From: Gymnodinialimonas ceratoperidinii
Lineage (GTDB): Bacteria > Pseudomonadota > Alphaproteobacteria > Rhodobacterales > Rhodobacteraceae
Reading direction: 5' to 3'
NCBI RefSeq assembly: GCF_019297855.1
Contig: NZ_CP079194.1
Span: 917,501 to 981,500, forward strand
DNA: 64,000 nucleotides
The position numbers were made by a program, and so were the translations under genes. Position 1 is the first letter of the stretch, and each line of letters starts with the position of its first letter. Below, piece by piece: positions 9,097 to 16,642 of this stretch. The notes beneath the pieces were generated by a model. The model was not told where the DNA came from and did no database searches. It saw nothing but the letters and a program-made list of their open reading frames with translations.

Positions 9097-9783
9097 TCAC
9101 TCGGTGAAGGTCGGAAACGGGATGCGTTTGAGGGGCGCCTTGTCGTATCGCGCGATTTCCCGGGTTTCCTTCATCCCGGCCTCGCGCCACTCCACGAAAG
9201 AGGGATGCGTGACGATCGCCTCGGCGTAGGCGCTGGCGGTGCCTGACATCGGCAGGCAATAGGTCAGCAGGCGCGTGGCGAGCGGCGCGTAGAACGCATC
9301 CGCGAGGGTAAAGGCGCCGTAGAGGAACGGTCCGCCCGACCGTGTCATCGCGCGGTCGAGGATTTCCTCGAAGCGGGCCACATCGGCGAGCACGGCCGCA
9401 GAAGGCTCGAACCCGGCCCACGCCGTGCGCAGGTTCACCTGGCAGGCCCCTCGGATCGCCGTGAAGCCGTCGTGCATCTCAGAGATGATCGACATCGCCT
9501 CGGCGCGCAAAATGGGGTCGGAGGGCAGCACGTCTCGGTCCGCGAAGGTCTCCGCGATATGCCAGGCAATCGCGAGGCTGTCGGTCAACAGGCCGCCGTC
9601 GGGTGTCCGCGCGGCGGGCACCGTGCGATGGCCGCCAAAGGCCGCGACGTCCTGAAAGAAGCTGTCGCCGTAGATCTCCACCTTGCGAAGCGTGACGGGG
9701 ATGTCGAACGGGGCGAAAGACAGCCAGCCGCGCAAGGACCAACTGGAATAGGACTGCTGTCCGATGAGAAGTTCATAAGCCAT
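9097..9783 (-). CDS. glutathione S-transferase family protein
   Basis: 228-residue GST-fold protein. It begins MAYELLIGQQSYSSWSLRGW, a thioredoxin-like N-terminal domain in which the S-x-x-S-W-S-L-R-G segment corresponds to the glutathione-contact loop. It continues with LLTDSLAIAWHIAETFAD and a helical C-terminal domain ending PFPTFTE. The true start at 9783 is internal to a longer open frame. It was chosen because the fold starts immediately after it. The substrate is unknown. The gene is the middle member of a minus-strand run between the CobC-like phosphatase and comM. Confidence 0.88.
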   Translation of the reverse strand: MAYELLIGQQSYSSWSLRGWLSFAPFDIPVTLRKVEIYGDSFFQDVAAFGGHRTVPAARTPDGGLLTDSLAIAWHIAETFADRDVLPSDPILRAEAMSIISEMHDGFTAIRGACQVNLRTAWAGFEPSAAVLADVARFEEILDRAMTRSGGPFLYGAFTLADAFYAPLATRLLTYCLPMSGTASAYAEAIVTHPSFVEWREAGMKETREIARYDKAPLKRIPFPTFTE

Positions 9784-9841
9784 GCAAGCAGTTAGAGCCG
9801 TGGGGCAGGGCCGGTCAATCGAAAGACGATGATCCGGGGGA

Positions 9842-10423
9842 TCAAGGGCGCTGATTGACGGAAGCCAGCGACCATGCGCCGTCGTGCAGGTGCAATTCGG
9901 ACACCGAGAGAGGATCGATCTTCTGCGCCAGCATCTGTTGAGGGGTGCGCCCGGTGAGGCGACCGATCTGGCACAGGATCGCGCCGAAATGAGCCACCAC
10001 GACGAGGTCGCCCGCATGCGAGGCCAAATGTCCCTCGATCGCCGCGCCGACGCGCGTTGCGACAGCATTCCAGCTTTCCCCGTCCGGGGCCGCCACGTCG
10101 CCCGGCTCGTCCCAGAAACGGCGGCTCAGCACCGGGTCCCGGGCGCTTACCGCCTCGAACCCCAAACCGTCCCACGCGCCGAAGTCGAATTCTCGCAAGG
10201 CGGGGTCATGGGGCAGACGTGTGCGTCCCCCCGAGATCGCGTCGGCGGTTGCAACGCAGCGAATCAGGTCGGAGGAGACGACGCAAGCGTGCGCCGGAAG
10301 GTGGGCGTCCATGCGCGCGATGGCGGCCGTGTCCGAGAGGTCCGCCGGCACGTCACGCCATCCAGTGAACGCGGTTTCGTGGGTCGGGCCGTGCCGGATC
10401 AGGAACAGGCGCCGCGGGCTCAC
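9842..10423 (-). CDS. histidine phosphatase family protein, possibly alpha-ribazole phosphatase (CobC-like)
   Basis: 193-residue phosphoglycerate-mutase-type phosphatase. The catalytic RHG motif is at LFLIRHGPTHE (about residue 10), with a second arginine in SSDLIRC and the second histidine in VVVAHFGAIL. Its start overlaps the stop of cobU by four bases (ATGA). The coupling to a cobalamin nucleotide-loop gene suggests the CobC role, removing phosphate from alpha-ribazole 5'-phosphate. The family is broad, so the substrate call is context-based. Confidence 0.8.
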   Translation of the reverse strand: MSPRRLFLIRHGPTHETAFTGWRDVPADLSDTAAIARMDAHLPAHACVVSSDLIRCVATADAISGGRTRLPHDPALREFDFGAWDGLGFEAVSARDPVLSRRFWDEPGDVAAPDGESWNAVATRVGAAIEGHLASHAGDLVVVAHFGAILCQIGRLTGRTPQQMLAQKIDPLSVSELHLHDGAWSLASVNQRP

Positions 10424-10971
10424 CAGGGCTCATCCACATCATCGAGCTGCGGTTCCCCCTTGAGGACGGTCGGCAGCCCGGCGGTGACATAGACCACCAG
10501 ATCGGCCTGCGCCGCCAGCCTCTGGTTGACTTCGCCCTGGGCCCGTTGAAAGGCGCGGGCCAGAGCGTTTTCTGGCACGACACCGCCTGACACGTCATTG
10601 CTGACCAGCACGACCGGCGCGCGCATCTGCACCATGACGTCGATCAGGATCTCCAACTCCTCGTCCCAATCGCCCTCGTCGATCATCAGGTTGGTCAGCC
10701 AGAAGGTCACGCAATCGACAAGTGCAACCTCACCGGACTCGATATGGGTGAGGGCCTTTGCCGTCTCGTGCGGCGCCTCGACCGTGCGCCAGCCTTGGCC
10801 TGCACGGGCTGCACGGTGCCTGGCAACCTTCGTGCTCATCTCACCGTCATGGGCCTCGGCGGTGGCAATGTAGACTTTAGCCAAGCCACATTGACGAACC
10901 ATCTTTTCTGCAAAGGCAGATTTGCCGCTGGAGGCGCCCCCGAGGATGAGGCTGATCGGAGGAAGGCGCAA
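10420..10971 (-). CDS. cobU: adenosylcobinamide kinase / adenosylcobinamide-phosphate guanylyltransferase
   Basis: Bifunctional enzyme (CobU/CobP) that phosphorylates adenosylcobinamide and then transfers GMP to it, activating the corrin ring for attachment of the lower ligand. The 183-residue protein has a P-loop (LILGGASSGKSAFAE) at its N-terminus, IATAEAHDGEM, then ARHRAARAGQGWRTVE, and VSNDVSGGVVPENALAR near the C-terminus. All are CobU landmarks. The start is TTG at 10971, supported by AGGGA seven bases upstream. No ATG is available in a suitable place. It is divergent from rpoH with 102 bases between them. Confidence 0.94.
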   Translation of the reverse strand: MRLPPISLILGGASSGKSAFAEKMVRQCGLAKVYIATAEAHDGEMSTKVARHRAARAGQGWRTVEAPHETAKALTHIESGEVALVDCVTFWLTNLMIDEGDWDEELEILIDVMVQMRAPVVLVSNDVSGGVVPENALARAFQRAQGEVNQRLAAQADLVVYVTAGLPTVLKGEPQLDDVDEPW

Positions 10972-11073
10972 TTTTATTTCCCTAAATTTGAACCAAACGA
11001 CGGAACTCTGCGTAGCATATATGTAGCCGCGGTAAACACGCGTCTGATCCAGGTGGTAAGTCAGGGGGCCGTT

Positions 11074-11955
11074 ATGGCGAATGATCGAAGTGGAGAATTC
11101 AACATTTCGCGTCGGGCAATGAAGGCAGAGATGCTGGATGCCGAGACGGAGTTGAGGCTGGCATATGCTTGGCGTGATGAGCGATGTGAAGACAGTCTGC
11201 ACCGCCTCGTGACGGCCTATATGCGGCTTGCGATCTCCATGGCCGCCAAGTTCAAACGCTACGGCGCCCCGATGAATGACCTGATCCAGGAAGCGGGCCT
11301 TGGCCTGATGAAAGCCGCCGACAAGTTCGACCCCGATCGCGGCGTGCGGTTCTCGACCTATGCCGTCTGGTGGATCAAGGCGAGCATTCAGGATCACGTG
11401 ATGCGCAACTGGTCGATGGTGCGGACGGGATCAACTTCTTCGCAGAAGAGCCTGTTTTTCAACATGCGCCGCGTGCAGGCGCGGCTGGAACGCGAGGCCC
11501 AGAAGAAGGGCGAGACGCTCGACAAACACCAGCTGCTGCAGATGATTGCCAGCGAAGTGGGCGTGCCGCTGCATGACGTCGAGATGATGGAGGGACGGCT
11601 TGCCGGCTCCGATTTCTCGTTGAATGCAACGCAGTCGACCGAGGATGAAGGGCGCGAATGGATCGATACGCTAGAAGATGACGGCGAACAGGCCGAGCAT
11701 ATCGTCGAGCATTCCCACGACATGGCCTGCCTGCGCGAGTGGCTGATTTCGTCCATGAACGCCCTGAACGAGCGCGAGCGCTTCATCGTCCGTGAACGCA
11801 AGCTGCGCGAGGCGCCGCGCACGCTGGAAAGCCTCGGCACCGAGTTGGGCCTTTCGAAAGAGCGTGTCCGTCAGCTGGAGGCCGCCGCCTTTGGCAAGAT
11901 GCGCAAGACGCTGGACGCGCAGTCCAAGGAAGTCCGCTCGTTCCTTGCCGCGTAA
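11074..11955 (+). CDS. rpoH: RNA polymerase sigma factor RpoH (RpoHII type)
   Basis: Heat-shock class sigma-70 factor of 293 residues. Region 2 reads HRLVTAYMRLAISMAAKF and GAPMNDLIQEAGLGLMKAA, followed by DRGVRFSTYAVWWIKASIQ and the RpoH box MRNWSMVRTGSTSSQKSLFF. Region 4 ends with LGLSKERVRQLEAAAFGKM. The N-terminus MANDRSGEFN...RRAMKAEMLDAE resembles, from memory, the second RpoH of Rhodobacter (RpoHII), which handles singlet-oxygen and oxidative stress. This agrees with the ATG at 11074. AGGGGG lies five bases before it. A hairpin terminator follows. Confidence 0.93.
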   Translation: MANDRSGEFNISRRAMKAEMLDAETELRLAYAWRDERCEDSLHRLVTAYMRLAISMAAKFKRYGAPMNDLIQEAGLGLMKAADKFDPDRGVRFSTYAVWWIKASIQDHVMRNWSMVRTGSTSSQKSLFFNMRRVQARLEREAQKKGETLDKHQLLQMIASEVGVPLHDVEMMEGRLAGSDFSLNATQSTEDEGREWIDTLEDDGEQAEHIVEHSHDMACLREWLISSMNALNERERFIVRERKLREAPRTLESLGTELGLSKERVRQLEAAAFGKMRKTLDAQSKEVRSFLAA

Positions 11956-11978
11956 GGTGAGCTTCTATTGATCGTAGC

Positions 11979-12011
11979 ATGCCCTCGCCGTCACCGGTCG
12001 GGGGCATTTTT
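11979..12011 (+). terminator. intrinsic terminator after rpoH
   Basis: The arms ATGCCCTCG and CGGGGGCAT (one G-T pair) enclose a 15-base loop region and are followed by five T residues. It begins 24 bases after the rpoH stop and separates rpoH from coaBC. Confidence 0.85.
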
Positions 12012-12124
12012 GCTTGGAGGGGAGCCGTTCGGGACACGGACGCTTTCCATGGGTGATGGTTTGCGATTGAAGCAGGCGCGCGGCGGGCCTACCGTTGCAC
12101 GGGGAAGACGGGGAGCGGTCTGAG

Positions 12125-13339
12125 ATGCTGACAGGCAAGCGGGTATTACTGATCATCGGCGGCGGCATCGCGGCCTTCAAGGCGCTCGACCTGATCCGGC
12201 GCATGCGCGAGCAGGGCGCAGAGGTCGTGCCGGTCCTGACCCGTGCGGCGGAGGAATTCGTGACCCCTCTCTCGGTCTCGGCGCTGGCCGCGCAGAAGGT
12301 CTACCGCGACCTGTTCGATCTGACCGATGAGGCCGAGATGGGCCATATCGAGCTTTCGCGCGCCGCCGATCTGGTTGTGGTGGCGCCCGCGACGGCGGAT
12401 TTGATGGCGAAGATGGCGTCGGGTCTGGCGAATGACCTTGCCTCGACGCTGCTCATGGCGACCGACAAGCGCGTCCTGATTGCGCCGTCGATGAATGTCC
12501 GCATGTGGGAGCATCCCGCGACCCAGAGAAACCTCTCGGTATTGCAGGGGGACGGCGTTCTGGTCGTCGGCCCGGACGAGGGTGCGATGGCCTGCGGCGA
12601 GTTCGGACCGGGCCGCATGGCCGAAGTGCCCGAGATCATCGAGGCGGTGGCGGAGGCTTTCGCCGAAGGCCCGTTGAAGGGACGCCATGCGATCGTGACC
12701 TCCGGCCCGACCCATGAACCGATTGATCCGGTCCGCTATATCGCCAACCGCTCCTCCGGCGCGCAGGGCACAGCCATGGCGGCCGCCTTGCGCGACCTTG
12801 GCGCCCGCGTGACCTTCGTGACCGGCCCGGCCGAGGTGCCGCCGCCCGCGGGCGTCGACGTGGTCCGGGTCAAGACCGCGCAAGAGATGCGGGAGGCGGT
12901 GGAAAAGGCGAATGCCGCAGATGCTCCCGCAGATGTGGCCGTCTTCGCGGCGGCGGTCGCGGATTGGCATGTCACCAATGCGAGCGGGTCGAAGATGAAG
13001 AAGGATGGCTCTGGCAAGGTGCCGGCGCTGGAGTTCGGGGAAAACCCCGACATCCTCGCGGGCGTGGCGCAGATGACAGAGGGCCGGCCCGGCCTCGTGA
13101 TCGGCTTTGCCGCGGAGACGGACGACGTAGTGGCCAATGCCACGGCCAAACGCGAGCGCAAGGGATGTGACTGGATCGTGGCCAATGATGTCTCGGCCGA
13201 CACCGGTATCATGGGCGGCGCGGAGAACGCGATTGTCCTGATCGAGGAGAATGTCGCGGAGGTCTGGCCGCGGATGTCGAAGCAGGAGGTCGCCCGGCTG
13301 CTTGCCGCGCGCATCGCGGAAACGGTCGGCGCGCGTTGA
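12125..13339 (+). CDS. coaBC: bifunctional phosphopantothenoylcysteine decarboxylase / phosphopantothenate-cysteine ligase
   Basis: Two consecutive steps of coenzyme A synthesis. The N-terminal FMN-dependent decarboxylase half (CoaC) shows [35 protein letters not shown] and the active-site region [17 protein letters not shown]. The C-terminal ligase half (CoaB) starts with [16 protein letters not shown]-like sequence (here [20 protein letters not shown]) and has AAVADWHV and the lysine-rich KMKKDG. The length of 404 residues is normal. The start is ATG at 12125, after GGGGAGCGG. It is followed by dut, with a repeat-tail element in the short gap. Confidence 0.97.
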   Translation: MLTGKRVLLIIGGGIAAFKALDLIRRMREQGAEVVPVLTRAAEEFVTPLSVSALAAQKVYRDLFDLTDEAEMGHIELSRAADLVVVAPATADLMAKMASGLANDLASTLLMATDKRVLIAPSMNVRMWEHPATQRNLSVLQGDGVLVVGPDEGAMACGEFGPGRMAEVPEIIEAVAEAFAEGPLKGRHAIVTSGPTHEPIDPVRYIANRSSGAQGTAMAAALRDLGARVTFVTGPAEVPPPAGVDVVRVKTAQEMREAVEKANAADAPADVAVFAAAVADWHVTNASGSKMKKDGSGKVPALEFGENPDILAGVAQMTEGRPGLVIGFAAETDDVVANATAKRERKGCDWIVANDVSADTGIMGGAENAIVLIEENVAEVWPRMSKQEVARLLAARIAETVGAR

Positions 13340-13351
13340 GACCGTTGGATT

Positions 13352-13374
13352 GAGTTGTATGGGCCAAGATGAAG
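13352..13374 (+). repeat. tail-only copy of the AAGATGAAG 3'-end element
   Basis: These 23 bases, ending GTATGGGCCAAGATGAAG, are identical to 60026-60048, which is the tail of the hairpin element after the DUF4329 gene. Here there is no G/C hairpin in front. The copy lies 13 bases after the coaBC stop. It contains an ATG in frame with dut and touches the purine-rich ribosome site of dut. Confidence 0.7.
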
Positions 13375-13388
13375 CAGGAGCGGCGCGC

Positions 13389-13841
13389 GTGATCGTCGAG
13401 GTGGTGCGCGAGGCGTGGGCGGACAGGAGCGTGGCGCTGCCGGACTACGCGACCTCGGGCGCGGCGGGAGCCGATCTGCGGGCGAATTTCGAAACGCGGG
13501 CCGGCATCGTGTTGCAGCCCGGCGAGCGGGCTTTGGTGCCGACAGGTCTGCGGGTGGCGATTGCCGACGGGTACGAGATGCAGATCCGGCCCCGCTCGGG
13601 ATTGGCGCTGAAACATGGCATTACCTTGGTCAACGCACCGGGTACGATCGATGCCGACTACCGCGGGCCGCTGGGCGTGATCCTTATTAACCTGGGCAGT
13701 GAGCCCTTCGAGATCGCCCATGGCGCGCGGATTGCGCAGGCGGTCGTAGCGCCGGTGGTGCAAGCAGGCTTCGCGGAGGTCGAGACCTTGAGCGTGACGC
13801 AGCGCGGTGGCGGGGGCTTCGGCTCGACAGGGACCGACTGA
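13389..13841 (+). CDS. dut: dUTP diphosphatase
   Basis: Hydrolyses dUTP to dUMP, keeping uracil out of DNA and feeding thymidylate synthesis. The five trimeric-dUTPase motifs are present in order: [38 protein letters not shown], and the C-terminal [10 protein letters not shown] loop. GTG at 13389 gives 150 residues and has AGGAG eight bases upstream. The in-frame ATG at 13359 would add ten residues, but it lies inside a repeat element and has no ribosome site. The stop overlaps the moeB ATG by one base. Confidence 0.95.
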   Translation: MIVEVVREAWADRSVALPDYATSGAAGADLRANFETRAGIVLQPGERALVPTGLRVAIADGYEMQIRPRSGLALKHGITLVNAPGTIDADYRGPLGVILINLGSEPFEIAHGARIAQAVVAPVVQAGFAEVETLSVTQRGGGGFGSTGTD

Positions 13842-14893
13842 TGGCTTTTGTCCTGTTTCTTGCGGCGGTCCTGTGGGGGATCGGGCATCTGATGAAATCG
13901 CCGTTGGCCGTGCGGCTTCGAATGCTGGCGGTGTTGTACGGGGTTGTGATCGCGGTGCAGTTGTTGCTGCCGGAAGGGCACCCGCTGCGCGAGCTGACCG
14001 GCGGATCGGTGGCGCTTTGGTTGCTGCTTGGCGCAGCGGCCGCGCTGGTGCTTGGCTACCGGGCGCTTCTGGTTCGGCTGAGGGGACGCGCCGAGGGGAT
14101 CGAGGCCGCGCGCGATGAGGTGGCCGAGGCGCCAGCCGGGCCGTTCTCGGATGTGGAGTTGGAACGCTACGCGCGCCACATCACCCTGCCGGATATCGGC
14201 GGCGCTGGGCAGTTGGCGTTGAAAAAGGCTCGCGTGCTGGTGGTGGGCGCCGGGGGCCTTGGCTCTCCGGTGTTGCTTTACCTTGCGGCCGCGGGCGTCG
14301 GGCGCATCGGGGTGATCGACGACGACACGGTGAGCCTCTCGAACCTGCAGCGGCAGGTGATCCACACCGATGCCCGCAGTGATATGGCGAAAGTGTTCTC
14401 GGCCGAGATCGCGATGAAGGAGCTGAACCCTCATGTCGAAGTGCGTGCCTACAACCGTGCCCTGACCGACGAGATCGCGCCGGAGCTTTTCAGCGAGTAC
14501 GATCTGATCGTCGATGGCACCGACAGTTTCGCCGTGCGCGAGATGGTGAACCGAGCCGCGGTGGTGGCGAAGCGCCCCCTCTTGGCCGGGGCGATCTCGG
14601 CCTGGGAAGGGCAGGTGACGCTTTATGACCCGGCCATGGGCGCGCCCTGCATGGCCTGCGTGTTCCCCGATGCGCCTGCGCCCGGTTTGAGTGCTACCTG
14701 CGCGGAAGCGGGAGTTGTCGGGGCATTGCCGGGGCTTATCGGCTCGATGATGGCGTTGGAGGTGATCAAGGAGATCACCGGTGCCGGACAAGGGCTGCGG
14801 GGCCGCATGCTGATCTACGATGCGCTCTACGCCGAGGTGCGGGTCATCACGCTGGAACGCAGGGACGATTGCGCGGTCTGCGGCGCGCGCTGA
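13841..14893 (+). CDS. moeB: molybdopterin-synthase adenylyltransferase MoeB with N-terminal membrane segments
   Basis: ThiF/MoeB/HesA-type E1-like enzyme that adenylates the C-terminus of MoaD during molybdopterin synthesis. Residues from about 105 onward hold FSDVELERYARHITLPDIGG, the nucleotide loop VVGAGGLGSPVLLYLAAAGVG, and the paired zinc motifs CMAC and CAVC. The first 80 residues are two or three hydrophobic helices (VLFLAAVLWGIGHLM, MLAVLYGVVIAV, LWLLLGAAAALVLGY), so the enzyme is probably membrane-anchored. The total of 350 residues is about 100 longer than soluble MoeB. The start overlaps the dut stop. Confidence 0.9.
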   Translation: MAFVLFLAAVLWGIGHLMKSPLAVRLRMLAVLYGVVIAVQLLLPEGHPLRELTGGSVALWLLLGAAAALVLGYRALLVRLRGRAEGIEAARDEVAEAPAGPFSDVELERYARHITLPDIGGAGQLALKKARVLVVGAGGLGSPVLLYLAAAGVGRIGVIDDDTVSLSNLQRQVIHTDARSDMAKVFSAEIAMKELNPHVEVRAYNRALTDEIAPELFSEYDLIVDGTDSFAVREMVNRAAVVAKRPLLAGAISAWEGQVTLYDPAMGAPCMACVFPDAPAPGLSATCAEAGVVGALPGLIGSMMALEVIKEITGAGQGLRGRMLIYDALYAEVRVITLERRDDCAVCGAR

Positions 14894-14965
14894 CCTGCCC
14901 GCCGTCGAGGGGCTGGACGGCAGGCGCAGGCGCGCCATACTGGCGCAAACATCAGGGAGACCGAC

Positions 14966-15754
14966 ATGACTCGTTTTATCGCCGCCGCCTTGGCCGCAAT
15001 GATGCCCCTCACCGCCGCCGCTGACGGGCATCTGCCTGATCTGGGCGGTCAGGAAGTCGTCGTTGTCACGGAAAACGCCTATCCGCCGCTGCAATTCGTC
15101 GATCCGGTCTCGGGCCTTCCGATCGGATGGGAATACGACGCGCTCAACATCCTGGCCGAGCGTCTGAACTTCACCCCGGTGATCGAGAACATCTCGTGGG
15201 ACGCGATGATCCCGGCGATCTCGGAAGGTCAGTACGACATGGGCATGACCGGAATCACGATCCGCGAGGACCGCGACGAACTGGTCGACTTCTCGGTGCC
15301 CTACATGGTCAGCCAAATGCGGATGCTCGTGGCCGCGGATGAGACGCGGTTCACCGACGCCGAAAGCTTTGCCGCGGATGAGGATCTGCTGATCGGCACG
15401 CAGGCCGGTACGACGCCGTTCTACGTGGGCGTCTACGACGTGCTCGATGGAGACGAGGCCAACCCGCGGCTGGTGCTGCTGGAGACGATCCCGGCCGCCA
15501 TTCAGGCGCTGATGGTCGGTGACGTGGACATGGTGCTGGCCGATAGCGCTGGGGGGCAGGGCTATGTGAGCGCCAATCCCGACCAGCTGCAGATGATCGG
15601 AGAGCCGCTCGGCACCGAGGAATTCGGCTTCATCTTCCCCAACGACAGCGAATTGACCGCCGCGATCAACGCCGGCATCGAAAGCATGCGCGAGGATGGT
15701 ACGCTGGAAGAGTTGGACCAGCGTTGGTTCGTCGACTACGCCCTTGGCCAATAG
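14966..15754 (+). CDS. amino-acid-type ABC transporter substrate-binding protein
   Basis: 262-residue periplasmic solute-binding protein of the SBP_bac_3 type (PF00497). A signal peptide ([21 protein letters not shown]) precedes [57 protein letters not shown] and [10 protein letters not shown]. Acidic composition suits the periplasm. AGGGAGA lies before the ATG. The permease follows after a strong hairpin. The ligand cannot be read from the sequence. A polar amino acid or related small molecule is likely. Confidence 0.88.
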   Translation: MTRFIAAALAAMMPLTAAADGHLPDLGGQEVVVVTENAYPPLQFVDPVSGLPIGWEYDALNILAERLNFTPVIENISWDAMIPAISEGQYDMGMTGITIREDRDELVDFSVPYMVSQMRMLVAADETRFTDAESFAADEDLLIGTQAGTTPFYVGVYDVLDGDEANPRLVLLETIPAAIQALMVGDVDMVLADSAGGQGYVSANPDQLQMIGEPLGTEEFGFIFPNDSELTAAINAGIESMREDGTLEELDQRWFVDYALGQ

Positions 15755-15765
15755 AGGTTATTCGG

Positions 15766-15787
15766 CGCGCCGGGGCTGCCCGGCGCG
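15766..15787 (+). other. intercistronic stem-loop between binding protein and permease
   Basis: A perfect nine-base stem (CGCGCCGGG / CCCGGCGCG) closes a GCTG loop, without a T-run. It lies 11 bases after the stop of the binding-protein gene and ends nine bases before the permease ATG. Such hairpins commonly protect upstream binding-protein mRNA and lower permease expression. That role is inferred. It also occupies the place where the permease ribosome site should be. Confidence 0.75.
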
Positions 15788-15796
15788 TCGGTCTTG

Positions 15797-16594
15797 ATGC
15801 TGTCTCCTTCCCCCCAAGATGATGATTTCCCGTGGTGGCTGGTCGCGTTGGCGGCCTTCGGCCTCTTTGCGCTATGGCAGCTGTGGACGAGCGACATCTA
15901 CTGGCAGGTGCTCACGACGTTGAAGCGGGGCATCGTGATCACCGTGATCGTGACGCTGGTGGGCTTTGCCATCGCCAGCCTCGCGGGATTGGGCTTGGCG
16001 CTGATGAGCCTGTCGCGGCACCTGCTATTGCGTCAGGCAGCACGGCTCTACATCGAGGTCGTGCGCGGCGTGCCGATCATCGTGCTTTTGCTCTACGTGG
16101 CTTTCGTCTTCGCGCCGGGGATCGTTGCGGCCTACAACTGGGCCGCCGACGGGGTGGGGCTGGAGCCGATGCGCACGCGCGATTTCCCTCTGCTCTGGCG
16201 CGCCGTCATCGCGTTGGCGATCGGCTATTCCGCCTTCATCGCCGAGGTCTTCCGCGCCGGGTTGCAGTCGGTCGATCCGGGGCAGATCGAGGCTGCGAAT
16301 GCGCTTGGGTTGAACCGATGGCATCGGTTTCGCCACATCGTCTTCCCGCAAGCGATCCGCACGATCCTGCCGCCCTTGGGCAATGACTTCGTAGCAATGG
16401 TGAAGGACAGCTCGCTCGTCTCTGTCCTTGGCGTTCTGGACGTGACGCAGTTGGGCAAGGTCACGGCGGCCTCCAACTTCCGCTATTTCGAGACCTATAA
16501 CGTCGTGGCACTGGTCTACCTCACGATCACCGTGACCCTGTCTCTCCTGCTGCGGCGTCTGGAGCGGCGATTGCGGAAACAACATCGCAGCTAG
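15797..16594 (+). CDS. amino-acid ABC transporter permease
   Basis: 265-residue inner-membrane permease of the His/Glu/Gln/Arg type. It has five or so hydrophobic helices, the family segment EVVRGVPIIVLLLYVAF, and the cytoplasmic EAA loop FRAGLQSVDPGQIEAANALGL...FRHIVFPQAIR that docks onto the ATPase. The ATG at 15797 is taken. A TTG immediately before it is also possible. No Shine-Dalgarno is visible because the preceding hairpin ends close by. No ATPase subunit gene is adjacent, so the transporter must borrow one from elsewhere. Confidence 0.9.
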   Translation: MLSPSPQDDDFPWWLVALAAFGLFALWQLWTSDIYWQVLTTLKRGIVITVIVTLVGFAIASLAGLGLALMSLSRHLLLRQAARLYIEVVRGVPIIVLLLYVAFVFAPGIVAAYNWAADGVGLEPMRTRDFPLLWRAVIALAIGYSAFIAEVFRAGLQSVDPGQIEAANALGLNRWHRFRHIVFPQAIRTILPPLGNDFVAMVKDSSLVSVLGVLDVTQLGKVTAASNFRYFETYNVVALVYLTITVTLSLLLRRLERRLRKQHRS

Positions 16595-16642
16595 GGGGTG
16601 TTGGCCGTCCTGATCTCGCCTATGTGTTGGGAAAAGGAGACA

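Noticed and set aside
11045-11079. TGATCC upstream of rpoH as an RpoE-type -35 box
   Set aside because: A -10 box at the required distance would fall on the start codon, and none is visible there.
13658-15751. 697-codon open frame on the minus strand opposite dut, moeB and the binding protein
   Set aside because: It is antisense to three clearly recognised genes. Long antisense frames are common in this GC-rich codon usage, and its translation is compositionally biased (Arg/Gly/His) with no family motif.
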